Below are positions 17,501-23,301 of a stretch of DNA of 36,093 nucleotides, one piece after another. The translations under genes and the position numbers were made by a program. Positions within the stretch are counted from its first letter, which is position 1. Each line of letters starts with the position of its first letter. The DNA is from Planctomycetota bacterium (lineage in GTDB: Bacteria > Planctomycetota > Planctomycetia > Pirellulales > Pirellulaceae), in the NCBI GenBank assembly GCA_026692905.1, contig JAPLNL010000115.1, positions 29,172-65,264 of the forward strand, given 5' to 3'. The notes below the pieces were generated by a model. That model was not told where the DNA came from and searched no databases. It saw only the letters and a program-made list of their open reading frames with translations.

Positions 17501-17593
17501 GGTTTGCAGTCGAGCTACAGCGTACGCATTCGAAGCACCGACGTTGGTGTTCTTGTTGTGGAATCGGTTTTCGTTATTACGGAAACAGTTTAG
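14582..17593 (+). CDS. LEPR-XLL-like surface adhesin with cohesin, dockerin and six cadherin-like repeats
   Basis: A 1003-residue protein. It has LEKLEDRELMA at residues 38-48 (a LEPR-XLL variant), an Ig-like region at about 52-165, and a cohesin-like domain at about 175-305 (TSMTLTLAFDSSLLNVSEVK). A dockerin-like pair follows at about 313-395 (GDANGNRRYDAEDARLIARV and GDVTGQDGLSPLDASDVLRR). From residue 407 there are six cadherin-like repeats of exactly 100 residues. Each starts with an APT-type motif and contains a DxDAGDxxTYSLVSGTG segment and DNASF, with acidic residues placed as in calcium-binding cadherin linkers. The protein ends five residues before the sixth repeat would close, without any recognisable anchor. 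It probably acts in cell-cell or cell-surface adhesion. It is divergent from another cohesin-like gene and convergent with an outer-membrane barrel gene. Confidence 0.85.
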   Translation: MSQVLRIRNWLSSVQRALLRDRLAKDICSTSVRNGLRLEKLEDRELMAVAVSSFSPTPSGFTAQFTEEIRVGNLNLFDAQNGALGAADVTLRGNSTGDIKGSLVINGTSLSFVATGGTLAPDTYTAILKSGANAIVDAAVGQLLDGENSGTLPSGNGTPGGDFSSTFTVTSSSLVVSLPDFARGPTQTVNVPAVGSGQSPQTGLPIRLSNAQGVTSMTLTLAFDSSLLNVSEVKLGRNAPTGSQVQSNLTVPGQATISFFALAPLASGAADIIELVATVPSGATYGKTQIIRLQNLEVNSGALQARADDAVHVVAYSGDANGNRRYDAEDARLIARVGVGLDSGFVLADPSGTVNSSAARIFPLTDPLVIGDVTGQDGLSPLDASDVLRRVAGLPTLNIPAIPSSQAPTALSISSSTVADSVPIGTTIGSFTTTDSDAGDTFTYSLVSGTGATDNASFTVVGNQLRTAITLNTSSKSSYSVRAQTTDSTGNTFQQIITITVTSTNRAPTSISLSNSTVSETVSSGTTVGTLSTTDPDAGDTFVYTLVSGTGSTDNASFAIVGGQLQTASALNFETKSSYTVRVRSTDGAGLFVESAFAITVSNVNEAPTVIALSASSVAENAASGTTVGTLSTTDPDAGDTFVYTLVSGTGSTDNASFAIVGGQLQTASALNFETKSSYTVRVRSTDAGGLFVEAPFVISVTDVNEVPTGVVLSNAVVNEVASIGTIIGSLSVGDPDAGDNHTYSLVAGTGDDDNASFSLAGSDLQTGTALNAATQPTYTIRVRATDSGGLFVESVFVITVSDTNAAPTSIALSSNTVAENVTSGTTIGSFSTVDPDVGDFHSQSLVSGTGDADNASFDIVGGQLQTFSALDFETQSSYTVRVRSTDAGGLFVENVFVVTVTNINEAPTAIGLSNSSVVNNPGTGTVVGQLSSTDPDAGDSQTYGLVSGTGDTDNASFAIVGNELRTSGPLDFGLQSSYSVRIRSTDVGVLVVESVFVITETV
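15800..17593 (+). repeat. Six tandem 300-bp cadherin-repeat units
   Basis: Units start at 15800, 16100, 16400, 16700, 17000 and 17300, an exact 300-base period with no net insertion or deletion. Units two and three are nearly identical at base level across 16161-16338 versus 16461-16638 (two differences noticed), while the other units are much more diverged. Confidence 0.93.
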
Positions 17594-17674
17594 CAACGGT
17601 GAACCGGAGGCCTATGGCGAGCGGCAGGACAAATTGCACCACGAATCCAACTGCGGTAGCATTTTGCCGGAGGC

Positions 17675-19060
17675 TTAAAAGCGAAAGACCAGGCCGGTCT
17701 GCAAGCCATGGATGAGCACGGCTTCTTTTTGAAACGGAAATGAGGGGTGTTGGTCGCCCGTGGGTGTCTCAGGTGGAAATTGGGACAGGTGACGGTCTAT
17801 TTGTGATTCCGATCGAACCGCGTTACTCCAATAGTGAAGATTGTAGCCAACATTGAATTGCCAATTCGTGTATAGCTGGGTTTGCAGGCGGACGGTCAAC
17901 TCGGGAATGGCTACTAATTTTCGGTCCGAATAGGTACCGACATTCGTTGTTTGCGCGAGGAGACCACCTTCGAACTCGGCGCTGCCCGCGTTGGGTACGG
18001 TATTCGTTGTGCTACCACGAATGTTGACTTTGGCTTCATTCATACCGAACGCCACCCCGGGCCGGACACTCAATACGGAAAGACCTATCCGTTCTCGATA
18101 CTCGATCCCCATAAGTCCACCGTAAAACTGGTTTCTAGCTTGGAAATGATCCGAGATCTGCTTGGTAGTCCCTACGAGAATTGGCCCCTGGCCAGTTAGA
18201 TACTGAGAAACCTGATCGATGGAAATGGTGTTGTGCAAACCGGCATACTGAGGACCGAATAGCACATCGATTTGCGATTTTGGACCGCGCATCCATCGCT
18301 CGCGAAAGAGGCCACTCACGAACTGCTGTTCAGCAGCGGCACTCACCGTAACATTGCCGCTAAGAATGTTTGGATACGCGATCAAGCTTGCGGCTTCTTG
18401 GCCGGTCGCGGAATCAAAAACGGGCCTCGCAAGAATAGGTAACTGGTCGCTCGTAAACCGATTTCGCTCGACTTGAGACGGTAGTCCCATGTAGTCGATT
18501 TCAAACCCAAGCTCATGGGAGCTGTCAAACCATCGGCCTACACCTATCTTAAATCCAGATTGCATGGAGTTTCCAAAATCCGAATCGACCAAGGACCTTG
18601 TGTTAGGAAAGCCCAAAACGCCAGCATTATTCGGCGATGTGCCCAAAGGACTAGCTGTGATCAATTCAGGAGAAGATTTATGACTTATCGACCATAGCAA
18701 GTACTCAGCGTCGACCCACAATAAACTTGACTGGGAATAGCTAGCGATTCCATCCGGTGGCTGCATGCACTCGAAGTCGTGGCTATGTTGGGCAAGAGGG
18801 GCAGGAAGGTCATTGTCAATTTGAGCGGACGAATAAGATGCGTTGATTGCGTCTGCATTTGGCTTGTTTCTGGTTTTCTGTTGACCGTGAACTGGGGAAA
18901 CCAAAATCAGGATTGCAAACAGGCAAGCCGTCAGATTTGACACCAAGGAATTGCCGATTGCCAACGGATAAGTTGGTGCTGGCTTACCATTTTCTTTTTG
19001 CGTGCTTCCTACGCCATCGTTGCGTCTTAGGAAGTACGGATTGAACCGTGAGGTGATCAT
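17675..19060 (-). CDS. BBP7-family-like outer-membrane beta-barrel protein
   Basis: A 461-residue protein from the ATG at 19060; the frame is open back to 19135, and the real start could also be a GTG or TTG close to the hydrophobic segment, so the start is uncertain. A signal-like segment (NLTACLFAILILVSPVHG) is followed by a polar linker. Then comes the family signature order: WVDAEYLLWSIS, ELITASPLGTS, GVLGFPNTRSLV and SGFKIGVGRWFDSSHELGFE. These match planctomycete BBP7 (DUF1551-type) barrels. Alternating strands continue to the end (FNVGYNLHYWSNAVRSE), and the last residue is Phe (FRF), as expected for barrel insertion. A pore or structural role in the outer membrane is inferred. The gene is convergent with the cadherin-repeat gene, with an 81-bp gap. 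Confidence 0.8.
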   Translation of the reverse strand: MITSRFNPYFLRRNDGVGSTQKENGKPAPTYPLAIGNSLVSNLTACLFAILILVSPVHGQQKTRNKPNADAINASYSSAQIDNDLPAPLAQHSHDFECMQPPDGIASYSQSSLLWVDAEYLLWSISHKSSPELITASPLGTSPNNAGVLGFPNTRSLVDSDFGNSMQSGFKIGVGRWFDSSHELGFEIDYMGLPSQVERNRFTSDQLPILARPVFDSATGQEAASLIAYPNILSGNVTVSAAAEQQFVSGLFRERWMRGPKSQIDVLFGPQYAGLHNTISIDQVSQYLTGQGPILVGTTKQISDHFQARNQFYGGLMGIEYRERIGLSVLSVRPGVAFGMNEAKVNIRGSTTNTVPNAGSAEFEGGLLAQTTNVGTYSDRKLVAIPELTVRLQTQLYTNWQFNVGYNLHYWSNAVRSESQIDRHLSQFPPETPTGDQHPSFPFQKEAVLIHGLQTGLVFRF

Positions 19061-19200
19061 TTGAATGCTAAATCTGTAGGTAGCCCCCCTACATATTCTT
19101 CTTTGAGCATCGGCTGATTCAGCCCGCAAACTCAACTCAATCTTCCTATCTTTAGCGTGATTTTGAGTCCCCCTACGACCGCAAGGGCGTGAAGTATTTT

Positions 19201-19227
19201 GTAGCGAAACTCGTCAAGAGTTTTTGG
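19201..19227 (+). repeat. Hairpin repeat, copy A (GTAGCG family)
   Basis: GTAGCG followed by AAACTC, loop GTCAA, then GAGTTT. It lies upstream of the sialidase gene and is paired with an inverted copy at 19245-19270. A third copy is at 30852-30874. Confidence 0.6.
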
Positions 19228-19244
19228 TAGTTTAGGCAATGCAG

Positions 19245-19270
19245 CCGAAAGTTTTGACGACTTTCGCTAC
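19245..19270 (-). repeat. Hairpin repeat, copy B (GTAGCG family, inverted)
   Basis: Read on the minus strand it is GTAGCG, CGAAAGT (overlapping the last CG), loop CGTCAAA, then ACTTTCG. It has the same loop core as copy A but a different stem sequence that still pairs. No other feature is seen in the remainder of 19061-19389 apart from the two copies and the ribosome-binding region of the sialidase gene. Confidence 0.6.
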
Positions 19271-19389
19271 ACAAAAGCCTGTCTTTGGCGCGAGATGTTT
19301 CACAGCGTTGCTCACCAAAGCAATTCGCTTTTTTCGAAATTGGTTGCTATTGTTAGATTTGTCTGGAGTACTTCAACGGAAAGAAATCA

Positions 19390-20598
19390 ATGATCCCTCA
19401 GAATCTAAAACAGCGTGCTCTTTTTGCTTTTTGCTTTTTGCTTGCAACCAACGGATACTTCACCGCGGCTGGCGAACCAGGTTTTGTTTCCGAACTGTTG
19501 TTTCCGCTCAACGCCAAACACAACCATGCGCCTGGCATCGTAGAGTGCCCGAACGGCGACCTTTTTGCAACTTGGTATCGCGGTGCAGGGGAACGCCAAG
19601 CGGATGATGTGGCGGTTTACGCTGCGTGGAAAAAGCGTGGCGAAACCACTTGGTCGGAACCTTTTGTCCTCGCTGATACGCCGGGTTTTCCCGATTGCAA
19701 TACCGCTGTGTTTGTGGATCGAGACAAAAAGCTATGGCTGTTTTATCCCACTATCCTTGCAAATAGCTGGGAGTCCTGTTTAACCAACTTCAAAATCGCG
19801 AAACAATTTGCTGCACCCGAGGCCCCGAAATGGGAAAGGGAATCGATGATCTTGCTCAAGCCGGACGACTTCTCAGAAGAGGCTCGAACGAAGCTTAATG
19901 TTGAACTGGAACCCTATTGGGACAGTCTTTCAGCCAAAACAAAAGAAGGGATTCGCGTCGCACGCGAGCGCCTTGGCGAAAAGCTTTACCAGAGACTCGG
20001 CTGGCAACCGCGATGCAAACCGACACAACTGCCAAGCGGGCGCATCTTGTTGCCTCTCTATACGGACACTTTTTCGATCTCCATCATGGCGATTACAGAC
20101 GATAGTGGCGTGACGTGGCACGCCAGCAAGCCGCTCTTTGGTTTTGGAAATATCCAGCCTAGCGTCATGCGTCGCGATGATGGAACTCTTGTTGCTTTTA
20201 TGCGAGAAAATGGGGTCAAAGAAAAAGTACGAGTTTCCGAGTCGAGCGATAATGGAGAGACCTGGGGGCCGGTCGGAGTATGTGAGCTGCCCAATCCAGG
20301 GTCGGGAGTCGACGGGATTCGACTCGCAAGTGGCAAATGGCTACTGGTTTATAACGACACAACACAAGGTCGGAACAGGCTAGCGGTTTCGCTATCGAAG
20401 GACGAGGGGCACACATGGCCAATCACAAGGCACTTGGAAGATCAGCCGACTGGCTCGTACCACTATCCAGCAATAACGCAGGGATCCGACGGAACGATTC
20501 ACGTCATCTATAGTTATTTCGTCGAAGGTGGGAAAAGCATGAAGCACGCTGCGTTCGATGAATCTTGGATAGGCACGTCGGCTCGAGACGTTGAGTAG
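19390..20598 (+). CDS. Secreted sialidase-family (BNR/Asp-box) protein
   Basis: A 402-residue protein with an N-terminal signal peptide (ALFAFCFLLATNGYFTAAG). The ATG at 19390 follows GGAAAG with about 8-base spacing. Three Asp-box motifs (S/T-x-D-x-G-x-T-W) are visible: TDDSGVTW (236-243), SSDNGETW (285-292) and SKDEGHTW (336-343), the hallmark of six-bladed sialidase propellers. HNHAPGIVECPNGDLFATWYRG near residue 41 matches the N-terminal part of the exo-alpha-sialidase family (BNR_2). Members act on sialic acids or related acidic sugars, and planctomycete paralogues are numerous and often of unknown specificity. The gene is convergent with the aldo/keto reductase (19-bp gap) and preceded by paired hairpin repeats. 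Confidence 0.88.
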   Translation: MIPQNLKQRALFAFCFLLATNGYFTAAGEPGFVSELLFPLNAKHNHAPGIVECPNGDLFATWYRGAGERQADDVAVYAAWKKRGETTWSEPFVLADTPGFPDCNTAVFVDRDKKLWLFYPTILANSWESCLTNFKIAKQFAAPEAPKWERESMILLKPDDFSEEARTKLNVELEPYWDSLSAKTKEGIRVARERLGEKLYQRLGWQPRCKPTQLPSGRILLPLYTDTFSISIMAITDDSGVTWHASKPLFGFGNIQPSVMRRDDGTLVAFMRENGVKEKVRVSESSDNGETWGPVGVCELPNPGSGVDGIRLASGKWLLVYNDTTQGRNRLAVSLSKDEGHTWPITRHLEDQPTGSYHYPAITQGSDGTIHVIYSYFVEGGKSMKHAAFDESWIGTSARDVE

Positions 20599-20617
20599 AT
20601 GAACGCCGGTACACCAA

Positions 20618-21574
20618 CTATGTTTGAAGCCTGTTCGTAATCTCGTCGATGCATTCCGGGACGAGTTTCATGTACATGGCTTGGGCTGATTCTATGATCT
20701 GTTCTGGGCGTTTTGCGCCCAGCAGTGCCACGCTAACGCCAGGTCGAGTCAGTGACCAAGCGACCACGAGTTGCGAGACTGTTATATCGATTTCGTTCGC
20801 GATCCTTCGAAGATGATCTAAGACATCTTGTGCGTCCTGCCAAGCTTGTCCTTGGAAGATTGGGTAAGAAAGTCGCCGGTCCGTAGGATCAAAGACGTGG
20901 TCGCGGGCCATATGGCCAGACAATAGTCCCTTCATCAATATCCAGTAGCAGACCATCGAGAGATGGTTGTGTGTGGCGAAGGGTTGCAGCTCCTCCACGG
21001 CCTCCTGTTGAAACATGTTGAAGTAGGGTTGGATAGCCACGATGGGGCAAATGGTCGCGAACGTGTTCGCTTCTTCGAGCGTCACATTTGAAACGGCAGC
21101 ATAACGAGCCCAACCGCGCCGGCAAATTTCTTTGATTGCTCCAGCTGATTCCTCAATCGGAACTTTTGGGTCAGGACAATGCAAATACATGACATCGACA
21201 TAGTCCGTCCCTAACCGCTCTAAACATTCCTTTGCATGTTGGAGCAAAGTCTCTGGTCTACCGTCCACCACACGCTGTTTCTGAGCATTCCAATGCGTCC
21301 CAACCTTGTGGGCGATAATCGCTCGACTACGCTGTTGGCCTAACGCTTGACTTAGGACTCGATCGCTACGTCCGTCGTAACCGTAGGAGTAGGCCGTATC
21401 AAAAAAATTGATTCCCTGGTCCAATGCGGCTCGGATAGTGGCAACCGATTGCTCGTCGGTTACCCCCAGTGAACTAATTCCGGACATCGGCCAGCAGCCT
21501 AACCCGATCCGACTGACGTACAAGTCGGACGTTCCTAATCGAATTAAGTGCGCATTGTCTATTTGGTTCGGCAT
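20618..21574 (-). CDS. Aldo/keto reductase
   Basis: A 318-residue NAD(P)H-dependent oxidoreductase of the AKR superfamily (TIM barrel). The full catalytic tetrad is visible: D59 and Y64 in FFDTAYSYGYDG, K90 in IIAHKVGTHW, and H132 in MYLHCPDP. The N-terminal LGTSDLYVSRIGLGCWPMSG and the C-terminal VALLGAKRPEQI (cofactor phosphate-binding region) are typical. It is cytoplasmic with no signal peptide. The substrate cannot be read; members reduce aldehydes, ketones and sugars. It is convergent with the sialidase gene, and upstream lies the 39-bp repeat block. ATG start at 21574-21572 with only a weak Shine-Dalgarno. Confidence 0.93.
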   Translation of the reverse strand: MPNQIDNAHLIRLGTSDLYVSRIGLGCWPMSGISSLGVTDEQSVATIRAALDQGINFFDTAYSYGYDGRSDRVLSQALGQQRSRAIIAHKVGTHWNAQKQRVVDGRPETLLQHAKECLERLGTDYVDVMYLHCPDPKVPIEESAGAIKEICRRGWARYAAVSNVTLEEANTFATICPIVAIQPYFNMFQQEAVEELQPFATHNHLSMVCYWILMKGLLSGHMARDHVFDPTDRRLSYPIFQGQAWQDAQDVLDHLRRIANEIDITVSQLVVAWSLTRPGVSVALLGAKRPEQIIESAQAMYMKLVPECIDEITNRLQT

Positions 21575-21638
21575 AAATGACTCTAAGGGGCGAAACGAAG
21601 TCGAGCTTTAGGCAAAGGCGAGCAGCAGAATGAACTAC

Positions 21639-21925
21639 CCTAGCACGACGCGCTAGCTAGTGAATCGACTATCCTACCCTAGCACGACGCGCAAGCTAGT
21701 GAATCGACCACCCCACCCTAGCACGACGCGCAAGCTAGTGAAGCAACCACCCCAGCCTAGCACTACGCGCAAGCTAGTGAATCACCTACCCCAGCCTAGC
21801 ACGACGCGCAAGCTATTGAATCAACAACCCCAGCCCAGCACGACGCGCAAGCAACCACCCCAGCCTAGCACGACGCGCAAGCTAGTGAATCAACTATCCT
21901 ACCCGAGCACGACGCGCAAGCACCG
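21639..21925. repeat. 39-bp tandem repeat array (about 7.5 units)
   Basis: Units begin at 21639, 21678, 21717, 21756, 21795, 21834, 21864 and 21903 (partial). The spacing is 39 bases throughout except for one 30-base unit at 21834. The conserved core is CTAGCACGACGCGCAAGCTAG, in which CTAGC and GCTAG are inverted; the rest of the unit is C/A-rich and slightly variable. The plus-strand frame stays open for 95 codons from a GTG at 21660 because 39 and 30 are multiples of three, but no ribosome-binding site was seen, so coding is doubtful. Confidence 0.93.
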
Positions 21926-21962
21926 ACGTAGCCATCTAGAGGACTGAAGTTCATCGCGGCAA

Positions 21963-21988
21963 TTTGTTTCGATATGAAGCGAAACAAA
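21963..21988. other. 9-bp inverted repeat downstream of the tandem array
   Basis: TTTGTTTCG (21963-21971) and CGAAACAAA (21980-21988) are perfectly complementary around an 8-base spacer. It could be an operator or a weak hairpin. The surrounding 21926-22254 has no recognised gene and leads to the pstS promoter region. Confidence 0.5.
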
Positions 21989-22157
21989 GCCAGGTGACTA
22001 AGGAAGAACTCCTTCGGTTTCAACGTCTACGAATCGTCGCGCCGTTGATTGAACGGTACTTGTGAGACCGCCTGGAGTGTATTCCTTGCAACTAGGCCGC
22101 GAGAAAGCAGCTATGGACATCGATGGGCCTTGTTGCTTGCGGTCCCCGGTTCTTGGG

Positions 22158-22179
22158 TACAATTAATCCTTTCTTAACA
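22158..22179 (+). promoter_or_regulatory. Candidate Pho-box-like direct repeat upstream of pstS
   Basis: TTAATC (22163-22168) and TTAACA (22174-22179) recur with an 11-base period, reminiscent of PhoP/PhoB-type boxes, 75-92 bases before the pstS start. An overlapping TACAAT (22158-22163) could serve as a -10 box. The planctomycete Pho consensus is not known to me, so this is only a candidate. Confidence 0.3.
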
Positions 22180-22254
22180 ATACCCTCCTAGTGATTTTCG
22201 GGGTTTCTGGAACAATTCCGAACAAAGTATGCTATCCAAACTTCGGAGACCGTA

Positions 22255-23241
22255 ATGACTGCTCGTTTTTCCTTTCCAGCCTTGATAACCGCTACCTTTT
22301 TTGGCCTTGTTTCCCTAGGAAATGCTTGGGCTGACGGGAAGGTGGACCCAAATCTTCCAGTATACAAGCCTGCTCCGGGCCTGTCCGGCCAGATCAAATC
22401 GGTCGGTTCGGACTCGATGAACAGTTTAATGACTCAATGGACCGAGAAGTTCAAGCAGTACTACAAAGGGGTTCGGACGGAAGTTGAGGGGCAAGGTTCC
22501 TCCAAGGCCATGCCGGCTCTGATCGAGGGAGCTGCTAGTTTCGGGCCTATGAGCCGCGATGCCAAAGCCAACGAAATAGCCGACTTCGAAAAGAAGTACG
22601 GTTACAAGCCCGTTCTTTTGCCAACATCGATCGATTTGCTGGCGGTTTATGTGAATCGCGACAATCCCCTGCAAAGCCTCAGCATGGAGCAAGTCGACGC
22701 GATATTTTCTAGTACTCGCAAATTGGGTAGCGAATCGATCGACAATTGGGGGCAGGTTGGGCTTAAGGGAGACTATGAAAAAGAAGCCATCGCTTTGTTT
22801 GGTCGCAATGCTGCATCGGGTACTTACGGCTTTTTCAAGGAAAAGGCTATGGGCAATGGCGACTTCCGAGACAAAGTCAACGAGCAACCGGGTAGTACTG
22901 CTGTCATCGCATCGGTGGGTGAAAATCGATTTGCAATGGGATACAGCGGTATCGGTTATAAGACCGAAGCCGTGAAAGCTCTTGCATTGGCACCGAAGAA
23001 GGGTGAACCAGCTATCGAGCCAACCGAAGAAAACGCTTACAATGGCAAGTATCCGTTGGGACGCTATTTGTTTCTGGCGGTGAATTACAAGCCAACGAGT
23101 AAGCTTGAGCCGCTTCGCAAGGAGTTCATCAAGTTTATTTTCAGCAAGGAAGGCCAAGAGATTGCTGTCAAGGATGGGTATTTTCCAGTGGATGCAAAGA
23201 CTGCGGCCAAAGCATTGAAGATGGTTGGCATCGATCCTTGA
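22255..23241 (+). CDS. pstS: Phosphate ABC transporter substrate-binding protein PstS
   Basis: A 328-residue periplasmic phosphate-binding protein, first gene of pstSCAB. The ATG at 22255 has CGGAG six bases upstream. The signal peptide is about residues 1-26 (LITATFFGLVSLGNAWA). Phosphate-binding loops are visible: SVGSDSMNSL near 49, VEGQGSSKAMPAL near 79, SFGPMSR near 95 and RNAASGTYGFF near 184. The last is the equivalent of the RxxxSGT loop of PstS proteins. It captures inorganic phosphate and delivers it to the PstC/PstA channel. A 60-bp gap separates it from pstC. Transcription probably starts within 22100-22250, possibly under a Pho-type regulator. No phoU or two-component genes are in the window. 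Confidence 0.93.
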   Translation: MTARFSFPALITATFFGLVSLGNAWADGKVDPNLPVYKPAPGLSGQIKSVGSDSMNSLMTQWTEKFKQYYKGVRTEVEGQGSSKAMPALIEGAASFGPMSRDAKANEIADFEKKYGYKPVLLPTSIDLLAVYVNRDNPLQSLSMEQVDAIFSSTRKLGSESIDNWGQVGLKGDYEKEAIALFGRNAASGTYGFFKEKAMGNGDFRDKVNEQPGSTAVIASVGENRFAMGYSGIGYKTEAVKALALAPKKGEPAIEPTEENAYNGKYPLGRYLFLAVNYKPTSKLEPLRKEFIKFIFSKEGQEIAVKDGYFPVDAKTAAKALKMVGIDP

Positions 23242-23301
23242 TCGGTACCAATCGCAGTCAGGCTTTGCCACCGATGACTCCCTACTCGTGACAAAGCACC
23301 T

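Noticed and set aside
21639-21925. CRISPR array
   Set aside because: Units are contiguous tandem copies; the part between conserved cores is only about 15 bases and itself nearly constant, so there are no spacers. No cas genes are nearby.
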